Below, one piece after another: positions 48,023-60,738 of a stretch of 64,000 bases of DNA. This DNA comes from Rotaria sp. Silwood1 (taxonomy: Eukaryota; Rotifera; Eurotatoria; Philodinida; Philodinidae). The stretch spans positions 252,046 to 316,045 of the forward strand of contig CAJNOP010000114.1 in NCBI GenBank assembly GCA_905250075.1, in the 5' to 3' direction. The translations under genes were made by a program, and so were the position numbers. The notes beneath the pieces are model-generated. The model made no database searches. It was not told the DNA's origin and worked only from the letters and a program-made list of their open reading frames with translations. The stretch's first letter is position 1. Every line of letters begins with the position of its first letter.

Positions 48023-48679
48023 ATGATGTCGAGCGGAGAAGAATGTGACATCTCCGTGGAACCACTAGATGCATCTGACATTCTCGAAACAATAGCTTTC
48101 AATTTATCCATACAAGATGAAGAACATACGTCTATTCGAATCGAAGATAGCTTTCCGAATAGTACACTACTTTCATCTGAACACAAGAGTATTTTAAATG
48201 AATTTTATAAGAAACCAAATCAGCAATGGGCACTAATCTACAAAGCGTCAATTCATGGATTCGATGCCGCTTCATTTCATTCATGTTGTAATAATAATGG
48301 GCGGACAATGACCATTATCCAATCGGACTGTGGTTATCTTTTCGGTGGTTACACCTCAGTTCCTTGGACTTCTAGTGGTGACTTTGCAAAGGATAGCACT
48401 GCGTTCTTGTTCACTCTAACGAATCCACATAATATTTCACCGACCAAATACTCAGTCGTTCATCAATATGCAGCTTATGCAGTTTGTCATAACGGTGGCT
48501 ATGGACCAACATTCGGTTGTGGTAACGATCTGTACGTGGCAACAAACAGCAACTCGAACACGGATAGCTCTATCGGATTTCCCAAAGCATTCTTGGATAC
48601 AACCAATGAAGGTTACAAAACCTTTACTGGGACTCGTACATTCACTACGTCGGACATCGAAATATTCAAGCGGATATAA
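48023..48679 (+). CDS. TLDc-domain protein
   Basis: A 218-residue single exon. The N-terminal 60 residues are acidic and not recognised. From about 75 the TLDc fold is clear: QQWALIYKASIHGFDAASFH, GRTMTIIQSDCGYLFGGYTS plus VPW, FLFTLTNPHN, GGYGPTFGCGNDLYV and a final TSDIEIF. TLDc proteins are linked to oxidative-stress protection and V-ATPase regulation in other eukaryotes; that role here is inference. Bdelloid homologues usually carry an N-terminal RING/BTB-like or coiled-coil part, so this copy may be short. The 5' end abuts an inverted-repeat element (47274-47973), which could have truncated it or supply its promoter. The ATG at 48023 is chosen over the in-frame TTG at 48002. Confidence 0.8.
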   Translation: MMSSGEECDISVEPLDASDILETIAFNLSIQDEEHTSIRIEDSFPNSTLLSSEHKSILNEFYKKPNQQWALIYKASIHGFDAASFHSCCNNNGRTMTIIQSDCGYLFGGYTSVPWTSSGDFAKDSTAFLFTLTNPHNISPTKYSVVHQYAAYAVCHNGGYGPTFGCGNDLYVATNSNSNTDSSIGFPKAFLDTTNEGYKTFTGTRTFTTSDIEIFKRI

Positions 48680-49098
48680 AAATATTCCTGGGATTTTCTT
48701 ACTATGTAGACTAATTTAAAAGTTTTGCTTAGCACTGTGGAAGATGATCAGATGTGACTGAACTTATTTTTCTGTCATAGAGTTTGTTGAAGACATAGTC
48801 TACCAATTGTGCAGAGATTTTTTTTATTATCCTGTTCAATAAAAATCAAGAGAGCAACAGTGAAGTTCAACACTTCTAAAGACATCACGAGATTTCAATA
48901 TAATATCTGATGTAAAAGTATTGGAACAAATGTCAACTACTATCTCTCTTTTATAGAATTGTGCCGAAAGAACACTTTTCATCGATAGATACAAAATGTT
49001 TTTCTCTTTCGAATCATAAATAACTAATTTTTATAACCTCTTCGCGAACGAAATTACATCAGAGGAAAGACAAGTACCCTTATAACAAATTCGTACTT

Positions 49099-49154
49099 GC
49101 GGGTGTGGATGTGGGTGTGTTTGAAAAGACCACATAGCTCCACGCCTACACATA
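49099..49154. repeat. G-arm/C-arm hairpin 11
   Basis: GCGGGTGTGGATGTGGGTGT, a loop, then a degraded C arm with CCACATAGCTCCACGCC and TACACAT. Confidence 0.6.
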
Positions 49155-49561
49155 TATTTACTTGCTCAAACTCCTTCTATTCACCTTACATCCATTTACA
49201 GTACATATTACATACAGATGATAGGAAAATTTATATGATGGCTTATAGTGATTGTGAGTCTCAGGAGTGTTCTGAATGTCATCAGATCATCATAGAGCTT
49301 GAAGAGTTGTATGGTAAAGGAATGAACATGCTTGAGTGATAAAGCATAAAATCTGTGATTCTCATTATTTAGTAATGAAATCTTTTTTCCTCTGTAGTTT
49401 CTACAGTCAATTATGAAAAAAAACTGTTTTGACACAGCGTGTAGAGAAGAAAAACCATGGAGGCGCGACTCATATGATTTTGACAGCAATGTTTGCATAT
49501 ATTTATTCAACGAATTTTTAGCCAGGATTAGAAATCCAGCATTAATAAAAATTACTGTCAG

Positions 49562-49665
49562 CTGGGTGGGAGTGAGTGAAGATGAGAATGTAAGAAAAAG
49601 AATTACATACACCAGCACTAACATCCACACTCACATCCTATATGATTAGCTCATACCCACACCCG
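49562..49665. repeat. G-arm/C-arm hairpin 12
   Basis: CTGGGTGGGAGTGAGTGAAG and ATGAGAATGTAA pair loosely with TTACATACACCAGC and then ACATCCACACTCACATCC. A further CATACCCACACCC follows. Confidence 0.6.
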
Positions 49666-50921
49666 AAACCATCAGTTTACGATTTTGATGAAAATTGTTT
49701 TCGATACAATTCTGAGTAAAATTAGTGGTGCATTTTTCAACAGGAGTAGTTCAAATTTTCATAACCCTAGTCAATATAAAATACTGATTCATATAATGAC
49801 TTTAATTTTTAACCAATCCGTACGTTTTCTGATCGAAACATACAAGATAACAGTGAAAAACACTCAAAATGATGTCATTGAAACAATATTCTGTGGACAA
49901 TTTTCGGTAGTTAATGTTTTTTCTTCGATGTTTTCTTCAATATATCTGATTATTATCAAGGGTCGAAAATGATATGTATCGGAGAATTATCGACTATTCC
50001 AAACGATCTAATCACCGTGTAAACAAGTGCGATAGGGCTTAATCTAACAGCAGTCACTTTTGAAAATCTTGTTCCACAGTTTCGCACAGAAAGCAAGACG
50101 AATTCGTTGAAGGACTGATCTCTTAACTAATACGTCTGATTCAATGGCCATTTGGGAAACCTACTCAACTGAGTCTGTTTTCTAAGAATAAATTCAATGT
50201 ATGAAAAAAAAATTGCATATCAAAGAGAAAATAGACAGATTAAGTGGCTTGTTAGGACTTTGAAAACAAATAATTTTGTAAATTTTGACGCAAATTCTTT
50301 TAAAAAATGTTAAACCATCGATTTTTTTTTCTGAAAGCGAAGAATATAATGTACATGGTAGACTGAACATCTCATGAACGGCTTGATCAATCGCACTAAA
50401 ATTTTGTTTGGATACACATAAGCATGTTATACTTAAAATAATTTTTTTGTTTACTTGAATCGACTGAACGATTTGCATTCTATAGATTTCGCTTCTAGAG
50501 AAAGAAATCAGAACTTTAGATAGCTTCAAAATTTCAATATCTTTTGAAACGACTTGTGGTAAAATTCATAAGGCACTTGTCTTTATCATATATCATTAAG
50601 TGAACAAAACCTACTATCTTCGATTTAGCACTCGGTCTGTACATCAATCATGACCTACATAGAATGGCTCATAAAAAAAGAAACATTCAAATGTTGTGAC
50701 ACCAGTTAAGTCTAAAATTCATCAACTTTTGAGATCAATGTTAATCATACAAAAATCTCACTCAATATTTTGAGAATTTATTATGAAAATAGTTTCGAAA
50801 TATCTCACATTACAAATATACGTTATTTATGAGATAGTTCAAATATGAAAATGGAAATTCAACAATACATCAGTGTAAATCGTTTTTGTCTGAATTACAA
50901 TCGATGATAAATACCAGTAGA

Positions 50922-52708
50922 TCACAAAATATTATCCTTTGCATCAGTAAATGAATCGTTCACAATTGTACAATTAACTTCCGTTTGACTTATCACTTGC
51001 CAAATATCGTATATTGCTTGGAAAGTTTTGTCATCTTGAAATCTAACAAAAAAAATTATAAGAAAAACCTTCTCAATTATAAATTAAAACTTTCTCCGAA
51101 TGCTGACCTCGAAATAACTAGAAAAGAAGAACATTTCCGAGTATTCAATGGTCATAATTAATAATGATGATATGTACAAGTTTAGTTTTTTTTGTCTCAA
51201 GACTATAATGAATAGTTTGATATAAGTCAAGATTGCTAAAGTTGAGCAAGAAGAAGGTTTGATATTTTTTGAGCGACTTCATCTTTCTTGAGAGAATCAT
51301 GCATGACTACATGTAAAGAACAGTGATGTATTCATAAAACAGACATGATGAACTTTTTCAGAGAAGTCTAGATTTCAATGAGAAGAGTCGAATATGCACA
51401 ATCCGAAAGATGTTTCATATTTTCTATGGTGCTGCACATCAGTATATGTATTTTATTGATTACTTCAGATTTTTTAGATCATATTTAGACTTGTCTCAAA
51501 ACATGATTCTTCACATTCTGAATGATAGTCGTTAAAATTTTACTTACTCAACTGTAGTTAAATATTTGGATTGATTTGTTTCGTCGGATAGACGATTTTG
51601 CATTTTAGTGGCACCAAGTTGTATTAACGCATTATTGAATTGTACGGTCATATCTATACTAGAAGATATAGAGAGTTCAACATAAGATTGTACTAAGTAC
51701 CTTCCGAATTCAATGTAAATAATAATTGCTTCGGTTTTACAGAACTTGGTATTTCAATAATTTCGGCATCGTAAAATATGGGTTCATTCTAATATCAAAC
51801 AAAAGCATTTCTTATGTATAAATTCTACTTTTCAAATTTACCGTAACTGCTCTTGATATAGATTGCGCATTATGATCAATACTCATTCTAGTGTCGAAAG
51901 GTAAATATCTGTTTTCATCGTAATTAAATTCAGAAGCACCAATTAGTAGGTCAAGAAAATTTTCGACACGTTCATATAGATTATTGAATTTCTCGTATGG
52001 TACTTTGATTAGATTGCATAATTTCGATGACATTGTCGTCCAAAATGATTTATTTTCAGATACTGTTCGAAGCCATGCAAACATAAAATCTCGTTCAAGA
52101 CATTTAGCAATACCAAAAATAAGTTCATTGACACCTGATGGTGGTTTTGTAACACCGAAATCTTCATCAACATGCTGCGTACTATTAACCATTGTAACAA
52201 GAGCAACTCGATCGTAATAGATAATACCATCTTCTTCAGCTGACTTGATTTGTGGATGAACAGTATTCAATACTTTACAAAATTCATCAACAATATTTTT
52301 TCGATTACGACCAGCCCACATATTTGTACAGACAAGTGCACAGAAAATATTTTTCCGATGACATTCAGAAACCATCCAAGCAACATGATCTAATACGGCA
52401 AATGAGCCAGGTGATGCACAATAAATCATACATAATGGATGAGTTTCTTCAATTAATAATGCCATATAACTACGAACGTCATTCTCGTTCCAAGATTCAA
52501 TGCCTGGTGTATCCCAAAAATTGGTCTCATGAGTTATGTGACCGGTGACAATTCGAGCGGAATATTTTTGGATATTTTTTGTTGAAGACATTAAACTTGT
52601 ATTCGACTTTGAAAGTTCTTTTCGACAGATTGCATTGATAAGACTACTCTTACCAACACGAGACGAACCACAAATAAGAATGTTCGATAGATTGTGATTT
52701 TCTTCCAT
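50922..52708 (-). CDS. P-loop GTPase A of a tandem trio
   Basis: Four exons (51842-52708, 51701-51788, 51548-51653, 50922-51042) join in phase to 393 residues. G1 is GSSRVGKS (14-21) and G3 is DTPG (66-69). The G4 position reads TNMW (128-131) instead of NKxD, so guanine specificity is uncertain. The sequence around G3 (DTPGIESW) and CASPGSF is shared with the two GTPases downstream in coordinates. The family is closest in layout to AIG1/IMAP or MMR_HSR1 GTPases. The C-terminal 100 residues (exons 2-4) are not recognised and are absent from GTPase B. The start is the first ATG, 10 residues before the P-loop strand. Confidence 0.8.
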
Positions 52709-53097
52709 GAATATTTATTGTCTAGAAACTAATCATGAGCATATTACAATAAATTATTCGCAGAAACAAAAGTAATCAAAAACACATTTTATATTTTGCC
52801 TACTCAATGATGGTAGGTTCTCTTCATGTACATTCACGCTCGTATCACCTCAAGTTTTATAATGTACATAAATTTGGAAATTACTTTATGTAGAAAGAAA
52901 AAATAAAATAGTCTGAACTCTTAACTAAAGTTAATATGAATAATCAGTTTTTTTTTGTGGTATTTAACTTCATGACGACAAATGTGTTATAGCAGATAAT
53001 TTCTAAACGATACGAAAGCAACACAATTCATGCATTAAGAAAAGTAAAATAAAAATCAAACCGTTGAAATAGATGAATATGACTCGTTGTAGTTTTG

Positions 53098-53916
53098 TTA
53101 TTTTTTTTTAATAATTGCGTTTATAATCAATGGAATTAAAAATTTTGCAATATCTTTGCCTTCTTTCCGAAGAAATTCTTCCACAGGAGGACGACATATA
53201 TTGTACATTTCTATCATTGCTTCGCACATCGTCGACCAGAATGATTCATTGTCAGCAATAGTGTAACACCAAGCAGCGAGTTTCTCATCTTTTAACGATG
53301 TTGTAATAGCAAAAATAAGTTCATTAATACCTTCGACACCTCGTTGAACTCCAAGATCTATATCTTCGTAAACAATACTATTCACTGATGTACACAGAGC
53401 AACATTTCCATAATAGTTTACATTAGCTTCATCACGTGTCATAGTATGATAACGAGAAAGAAGCGAATGAAAATCATTCAATACATGAGCACGTTGTTGT
53501 CTTCCTCCACTGTATTTGTTTGTACAAACAAGAGCACAAAAAATATTTGATTCAATACATGCATCGACAAGCCATTGTAATAGATCGAGTCGAGCAAATG
53601 AACCTGGTGATGCACAATAGATCATACAGAGTGGTGTACTCTCAAGCATAATTTTCGTAATATGCTTTTGAACATTATCTTTAGTCCAAGATTCAATACC
53701 CGGTGTGTCCCAAATCGTAATAGAATATTCAGTCGCATTTGTAGCCTCATTTACTGAATGACAACTTCGATTTAACACATACTTTTTCATTTCATCAGTT
53801 ACAGAACATAAACTACTACTTGTTTGAGCTACTTCTTTTCCACATAAGGCATTAACAAGAGTACTTTTACCAACACGAGCAGAACCACAAATTGCTATAT
53901 TAAACTGCTTGGCCAT
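53098..53916 (-). CDS. P-loop GTPase B of a tandem trio
   Basis: A single exon of 272 residues. G1 is GSARVGKST (11-19), G3 DTPG (70-73), and the G4 region CTNKY (131-135) comes closer to NKxD than in A but lacks the aspartate. It shares CASPGSFARLD, VNELIF-like GINELIF and the NESFW block with A. The C-terminus ends in a short hydrophobic stretch (FLIPLIINAI) before KKK, which could touch a membrane. It lies 389 bp from A and 94 bp from C, all on the minus strand, as expected from local duplication. Function is unknown; membrane or immune GTPase roles are only an analogy to AIG1/IMAP. Confidence 0.8.
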   Translation of the reverse strand: MAKQFNIAICGSARVGKSTLVNALCGKEVAQTSSSLCSVTDEMKKYVLNRSCHSVNEATNATEYSITIWDTPGIESWTKDNVQKHITKIMLESTPLCMIYCASPGSFARLDLLQWLVDACIESNIFCALVCTNKYSGGRQQRAHVLNDFHSLLSRYHTMTRDEANVNYYGNVALCTSVNSIVYEDIDLGVQRGVEGINELIFAITTSLKDEKLAAWCYTIADNESFWSTMCEAMIEMYNICRPPVEEFLRKEGKDIAKFLIPLIINAIIKKK

Positions 53917-54010
53917 GATTAAATGTGAGAAAAATTATCTAGAAAAAAATCAAAAAGATGTTTACTATATTATAATCAATCATAAGACAAAAGACAAATT
54001 TAACACACGA

Positions 54011-55653
54011 TTAGACTGAGTGTTTTTTGTTAATTTTAGAAATATATGTCATCATATTTTGTACAATTGGCTGAATCGATTCATCGTTTACATTTTTCAT
54101 ATCTTTAATACGAAGCGCAATAAAACCACTAACTTTCTGATTAAATTTTTCCCAAAAACTACGACGATATAATACGGCATTACACCAGCCAAGTAATTTT
54201 TCATTATCAAGTGCTTCCATTATGCAATAAATGAGTTCATCAACACCTTGCACCGGTTTTCTTTCTGATGAGTATTCAGGATCGTAATATTCAATTGAAT
54301 TGACCATTGTACAAAGTGCACTATTACCAAAAACTGTTACTTTGTGAGGAATTGAAGACTGTAATTGATCAAAGGAGTTTTCAACGCTCTCACCAAAAAT
54401 GTTCAATTCTTTTTCAAAGTCACGAATGATATCTTTTCGAGAGGCATTTGACCACATATTCGTACAGACAAAAGCCCAAAAAATTTGTTTTTCCTGACAA
54501 AATTTCAATACTGGACGAACTTGTGACAAATCAGCGAACGTTCCAGGCGCAGCACAATAAATAACACAAACAGGTTCTTTCTCTTCAATAAACTTGAGCA
54601 TAGCTGTTTCTCCACCTTTATTTTCCCATGATTCGATACCTGGCGTGTCGTAAAAATTAACTCGAAATGGTTTTACATCGGGTGTTTCTTGTTGATTATC
54701 TTCCAAATAGTAACATGTTACTTCTTTCGTACAAGAATTCAAACTTGGACTTGTTTCAGCTTTATTCTCACCGTTACATATCGCATTAATAAGTTGACTT
54801 TTACCAACACGTGGTGAACCCATGAGAATAATATTGAATTGAAGTTTTTCTTTGATATGATCTACCTCAGTTGGATAATAATTCTTACAAAGATTTTCTT
54901 GTATTTGTGAAGTTTTGCCGCGTAAAGATGAAACGACGCTTTCTTTAGTCTGTGTTGTTTGTGTTGTTGAAGTATTGACCAGTTCTTCATCTCGACGTAA
55001 TTTTATTATTTCAAAATATGGGCTTATTTCATTTGAAGAGTCATTATATGATTCATTTTGTTCTCTACCCTAAAAATGCTCATTGAAATCAATGCATTTC
55101 TATTTATTTCAACTAGAAAGCTTTGAGTCAGTTTGTAAAAACATAAACTGTAGCTCCTTTACCATATCTTTATGTAATGGCTCATGATATTTACTCACCA
55201 TCTTATTAGATACATTGTGTTCTAAAAGATAAAAAAAAGAACATATAGATTTATGAAATAAACAAATCCAATCCTACGTCTATCAAACGTTGATTTATCT
55301 TTGTTAGAACTACTACCGTTTGTATCGTCTTCATCTAGATCAATACAATTATTGTCCATATGAAAGGCATAAATTGCTCGTCGTACATATTTTCGACAAA
55401 TGGGGCATTTATTAGTCTTATTACCGCATAGAAATAAATGAATACCCATGGCGTCTGAGGTTAAAAAATATTCATCACAAAGTTGACATGAATATCCTCG
55501 ATGATGACAGTTTGTCTTCTAAAACAACTTTATTCTTTTTACTAGTTATTTTCAATATTTGCTGACCTTATGTTCATCTAAAGCGATTTGATCATCGAAT
55601 TCTTGCCTGCAATTGCATGTAAATCTGGATGCTCTATTGTTTTGAGGGTACAT
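54011..55653 (-). CDS. Zinc finger-GTPase fusion, GTPase C of the trio
   Basis: Four exons (55567-55653, 55278-55518, 55199-55221, 54011-55069) join in phase to 469 residues. The 23-nt third exon is needed for the frame. Residues 10-85 hold C/H-rich fingers: CNCRQEFDD...DEHK, TNCHHRGYSCQLCDEYF, HLFLCGNKTNKCPICRKY and HMDNNC, in the C-x-C/C-x2-C...H...C spacing of TRAFD1/XAF1-type fingers. A linker with SSTQ-like low complexity follows, then the G domain: GSPRVGKSQ (about 201-209), DTPGIESW, CAAPGTF and CTNMW, matching A and B. The ATG at 55653 is tentative; the open frame continues up to a possible acceptor near 55672, so another 5' exon may exist. Confidence 0.75.
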
Positions 55654-56319
55654 TGCATTCAACGTGTTTGTACTGGATTTAAAAAAAAAAGATAAAATTT
55701 TAACTAGCTTCTTACATTTGAGACAAGATTTACTCAGCTAGACGGTCGAAAAACAATATTTCATCTAGAATAACAAAATATTCATAGATTTGATCATGTA
55801 GAAATAGGTGCCTTATAGAAAGTTAGTAGATACACGTTTCAGATTCCATGCGAGTGCTGGTCTCTTAAAGGAGTGGGCCTCTTGGTAGTATCAGAGTATG
55901 AACGATTCATATACTCCTATACTAAGGTTACATTGGGATATCATATTTCATGTCAGAAACATATTAAAAAATAGTCAGTGATAAATAAAAATATTAACCT
56001 GTTAATTTTTTTTTTGAAACTAAATAGTAAATCTTTCGTGGCATAACTTTTAGAAATTCACCAACATTGATGGATGATACAAAGTTTCTGCAACAAATAT
56101 TTTGTATTTTTTTTTTTGATATAGAGAACAGAAATTATTCTTCTATAACAAAGCACAACAAATTTAATCCTACAAAAATGCTTTCGTAATTCAGAGTTTC
56201 ATTCAAGATAAAATGCAACGTAACAAATCATACATTCGTTTTAGAACCAGTGGAGTGAGCCTCAGCCAATTCAAAATGCTAAAGTGAATGACTGATCCTT
56301 CCATATTATTAAAGAACTT
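55654..56319. other. Intergenic stretch
   Basis: AT-rich with no gene seen. It may contain an undetected 5' exon or the promoter of the zinc finger-GTPase gene. Confidence 0.5.
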
Positions 56320-56640
56320 ACCCAAGCAGATAAAATTGTTCAAAAACGCGTTTAAACGCACAAAAAAGAGACTTAAAATCCTGGAAAAATGGACGTGTTT
56401 GGCTCACAATTATGGTTCCCGACTGTGAGCCAAAAATGTCCACTTTTCGTCCTTTTTGTGCGTTTACACGGTTTTATTCGCTAAAAACCCATGTAAACGC
56501 ACAAAAAGGACGGAAAGTGAGCGTTTTTGACTCACAGTCGGGAACCGCAATTGTGAGCCAACACGCCCATTTTTTCAGGATTTTAAGTCTCTTTTCATAC
56601 ATTTAAACGCGTTTTTGAAAAGTTTTTTTTCTGTCTGGGT
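56320..56640. mobile_element. Palindromic MITE (321 bp)
   Basis: Starts ACCCAAGCAGATAAAA and ends as the reverse complement of ACCCAGACAGAAAAAA. Long arms carry CAAAAACGCGTTTAAACGCA, TTGGCTCACAATT and CCCGACTGTGAGCC in both orientations around a loop near 56470-56490. No coding capacity, and no certain target duplication. Confidence 0.75.
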
Positions 56641-57598
56641 CATCGTTCTAAGAGAGGAAAAATGAAATTCCTTTTGTTCGTCAGTTATCCATCGTAAAGC
56701 AAACTGTATCTAATACTGGCGCTGGCAATAATTGAATAAACGCACCTCCGTTAGAAAGTTTTGCAAAGTTTCTACCTAGCCCAATAAGGCTTGAAGAAAA
56801 GTGTAAAAACTTAATGAAATTTCATCGAAATGGTGTTGTTAATGTGTTGAAACGTGAAAAGACAGTAAAGAAAACATAAGTTTACGCGTATTTTTTTGAA
56901 TCGATTCTTTTATATTTAACATTCATTCGTTGTTTGTTCGTTTGTAATTTAAGTAATTCATCAGTTTTAAAAGTATTCGTCTCTTGAGATTAGTTTAAGC
57001 GTAAAATATTTAGTTGATACATTTAACTGCCAGAGTTTTCTTAGAAACATTAAAACTCTGGATTTTTTGTTTCGACATGAATAAGTGACGAAAGTTGTAG
57101 AAGACCACATCATTAAAAAATGGAAAAAAAATACATCTAGAAGTTAAATATGGTTTAAAGTATCACAACAACACTGTGCAAATAAAAAACCCTGAATGCT
57201 TGAAAAGGGTCTGATAAAGGTTAAAGACCTGTTTATTTTCTCGGTACCAGTTTACTTCAGACGTACGAGAACATGAAAAGAAATATATTAGTCAAAAAAA
57301 CAACCAACGATAAGAATCAATGAAAAAATAACAACGATAAAACTTATAGATGCCTTGTATAGATGACAGTGGTATATGGAGCTGCTCATAAATTACATGA
57401 TGATTCCTTTTTCAAAACAATTCTAATAAAAATACAAAAAAAAATGATTAGACAGGGTAAAGTTGAGTAATTAACTTGACAAGATATTTTAAAGAGAACT
57501 CTCCAAAATTTTCACATCCCATCTATTCTTGAAGATAAAATTTTAACATAATACGTTGAATACCAAATGACTTTTTTGATTTGTATTTCACCCACATC

Positions 57599-57703
57599 CT
57601 GGGTGTGGATGTGGATAGATTTGGGGTATGGATGTAGATAAACACTGACTCAAAACCCGAAATTCTCATCTCACCTACACTGACACATATACCCACACCC
57701 AGT
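57599..57703. repeat. G-arm/C-arm hairpin 13
   Basis: CTGGGTGTGGATGTGGATAG with GGGGTATGGATGTAG forms the G arm. CTCACCTACACTGACACATA and CCCACACCCAG form the C arm. The outermost CTGGGTGTGG/CCACACCCAG pair matches almost perfectly. Confidence 0.7.
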
Positions 57704-60153
57704 CAAACTCTTCATGCGTTTAGACATCTTTATTTCGTGAACGCTTTTCAGTTACAGACAGAAACTTCGATTTGCATTCTGAACTGCTCAAATTTTTCAT
57801 GCATTTACAATTTTTTTAATTTTTTTCTCCCTATTGCCGTTTCTTTTCTGATATGTTTTTTCCATGAATTTTTCTACCATGTACACGATTCATATAATAA
57901 TAATAATATTATATGATACATAGACAGATTTGTCTCTTTTTTGGTAACTTACCTTCAAACCTAACTAGAAAACTACCTACATGGTTAACTATCTCACTAG
58001 ATAAGTATCTACTTAATTTTCAATCTAAACATCGAGCTAACTATCGACTTACCGAATTTTCTATCTATCATTGTAACAAACTACCTGCCTAAAATGTTGA
58101 AGTAGAAAAAAATGATGAGTGGAAAAAGAAGTCTCGTTTCATTCTCCGCACAAATATTTGACTTTGCTAAGTGTACCAGTTATATCTAAGCGTTTGTTAT
58201 CAGACGTTGTTTTCTTCTTCTTCTTCTATCATCTACAAACACGAACATTTATAGCAGAGAAAATTTAGTGAGATATGAGGATCGTAAAGTGTATGACAAA
58301 TACTTCCATGTATATAGTAGTGGAGGAGGAAAGTAACCGGTAGAGGAATAAAATGTAGCGAATGTTGGCAGCAAGTTAGAGAACATTAAGTGACAGAATG
58401 AGCTCAAGTACATAAGTATTGATTATTATCGATAACTGAAGTGTTTGCGATTGTACCTGACACTTTTATTAGATATATAAAACTATGATATTAAAATAAA
58501 TAAGACCATTTGACAATAAACGATACTTTGCTAATTTATCATATTATTGCTTCTTAGAAGAATGTGAAAACGAATAACTGACATAGTAGAGCATTTGTGT
58601 TCAGAAAATAGACCGTTGTTTCATTTTGTCTTCTATATTTTTTCCAGAGTGCAAAAACTTCTCAAGATCAAGTAATCTATTTATGTAGTTCTATTGAACT
58701 AAAACTCTCTTATTGTGCTCATACAAAGACAAATTATTTTATTATTATTTTTTAGTAGAAAACTATACTTATAAACTGTAGGATATTCAATTCAGATGAA
58801 TAAATAACTTCTATATTCAAAGAAATCCACTTGAATGTTCAATTTGAAACAGGATTTTATCTCTCTCATTTATCATCATATAGTTTGATCTCTTCAAGAT
58901 GAGTAATGCTTCGGTACTTGATTCTCACTTAAAATAAATTTTTTTAGAATACCATACTTTAAAATATTGAATTGATCAATTTACAACGGTGAACTTTAAT
59001 TTTCTTATTTCAATCTTATGCGTAAGAATTAGCCGAAGACATAACTAAACTTTCAGTTATTTTAAATATTTGGTTGCCGTTTTTATATCGGTAGTTTTCT
59101 AGTTTGAATGATTTAGTTGCATACCATACATGTATTCATGTTATCATTAAAATTTGAATGAAAAAAGAGGCAAGTCTATGATGCAAATTCATTAGCCTAG
59201 ACAAACTAGGATAACTTACATACATTCGTTTAAATATCAAATATTTCAACCATGCATACTACTAGAGAGAACGAAATGAAAAACAAATTTATACATAACC
59301 ATGTTTGAGCTTTGAGTTTTTCGGTATTTACAAGATTCTTTTTTTTTTCGTACTTAATCGCTAGAAAAGCATGATTTTGTATGTACTAACACTTGTCTAG
59401 CAGCTACAGTCAATTAAAAATCCGCGAAGTTTCGAGACTTAAAATTTAGCTTTCGCACATGCTCATATTTATCTGTATTAGATAATTTACAAGCTGAAAA
59501 TTTTTAGCTGTCGTTTAATTGACACGCATTGGAGAGAAGATGAATGTGAACACGCTCATTAAACTTAGTCTTTGAAAATTTACATACCGATATATATTCG
59601 AAAAAAAAACTTTGTAACCGTTCACATTCAGATCTTAGATGTCTTGGTGTTTACACGACCAATCTTTTTCACACGTGTTTTAATATTTAAAAAAGACTTC
59701 TTTCGAGCGTTTACATGTATTTTTGCAAGATCTTATTCGTTTCTGAATGGCGGCTGATCGTTGTAAGTTTGTTTTTTCAAAAAACGAATATAATACGTGA
59801 AAATACTATTTTGATGCTCTTCAATGAGTTACGGTCAAGAATATGCACTTTTCTTGGTGCACTGGAGGAAGACAACAAATAACAAAGTGATGATGTATTT
59901 GCTTCATTTATCGACACTATTTCAATGTTAACCGATTGCCAACTGATTATTGTAGCCTCGCTTCAGAAACATAAAATGATTTTTTTTTTTAATCAAAACA
60001 CATGACATCTTAAAAATACAGCAAAAAGATCCAAAAGCACCTGTTTATTGGAAAGAATTTCGAGAACGCTCGGATTGCGGTTATTACGAAATAAACAGAC
60101 TTGCAATGGGTAAATAATCATAGAAGTAGAAGGAATAAAATGTCTGAAACTGA

Positions 60154-60215
60154 ATGTGCGCTTTGATGTGGACACAATCTTCAGTCGCGCCCACACTCAT
60201 ACCCTGAAGTGAACA
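60154..60215. repeat. G-arm/C-arm hairpin 14 (weak)
   Basis: GAATGTGCGCTTTGATGTGG is followed by CGCGCCCACACTCATACCC. The pairing is short and imperfect. Confidence 0.4.
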
Positions 60216-60738
60216 CGTCAAAGGAGTACAAATAAAAGCAACGATGAGTTGTCATTTTACTCAGTTTTACTTGAAAATTATTGATAATTGTTTTTCTTGT
60301 CTCAATTTGACAAGAATATGATGTCGTCAATATATCATTGATTACGAAAATATTTCATTCAATAACTCAACATTGCCAGAAAAATTCATTCGTTGATAAA
60401 TATTTTAATATAAATGAACGATTGAAAGCATCCATATCATCACATCGTGCAAAAAAAAACCGGCGATTACATTGCGATTTTTTTCAATTTTTCAGAGAAA
60501 ATTCTGATTATTCAAATAATATTTACGACGATCGAATCTGGTCGTAGTATTTGGAATATAAGTGTGGATGTTATTTCGATTCACCTCACAAACAACAAAT
60601 GAAATCTTTCTTTTTATTCACAAGGAAAATAACGTGGAGTCAGTACTTGGAATAGAAAACTATACATTGCAGTTTGAAAATTAGACGATTATTTTTGCTT
60701 ATTTATTGATCCAAATATGATGGAAAATACAAAATATA

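Larger units (their letters stand above)
48680..50921. other. Intergenic stretch without a gene
   Basis: Two hairpins (49099-49154, 49562-49665) and AT-rich sequence. Frames crossing the hairpins (49097-49339 +, 49208-49630 -) and 50194-50529 (-) were not recognised. Confidence 0.5.
56641..60738. other. Long gene-free stretch
   Basis: About 4.1 kb, AT-rich. It contains a hairpin (57599-57703) and a weak one at 60154-60215. Around 57955-58095 an irregular succession of CTAACTA/ACTATCT/CTACCT words may be an eroded tandem repeat. Small frames (59572-59757 +, 59993-60196 -, 60338-60547 +) show no family features. Confidence 0.5.

Noticed and set aside
49208..49630. 140-codon minus-strand frame
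   Set aside because: It spans a G/C-arm hairpin and shows no domain, and there is no supporting exon structure.
50194..50529. 111-codon minus-strand frame near the GTPase cluster
   Set aside because: No recognisable domain, and GTPase A ends in phase with its own stop at 50922, so it is not an extra exon.
57955..58095. Irregular CTAACTA/ACTATCT/CTACCT words
   Set aside because: Suggestive of an eroded minisatellite but no unit length could be fixed.
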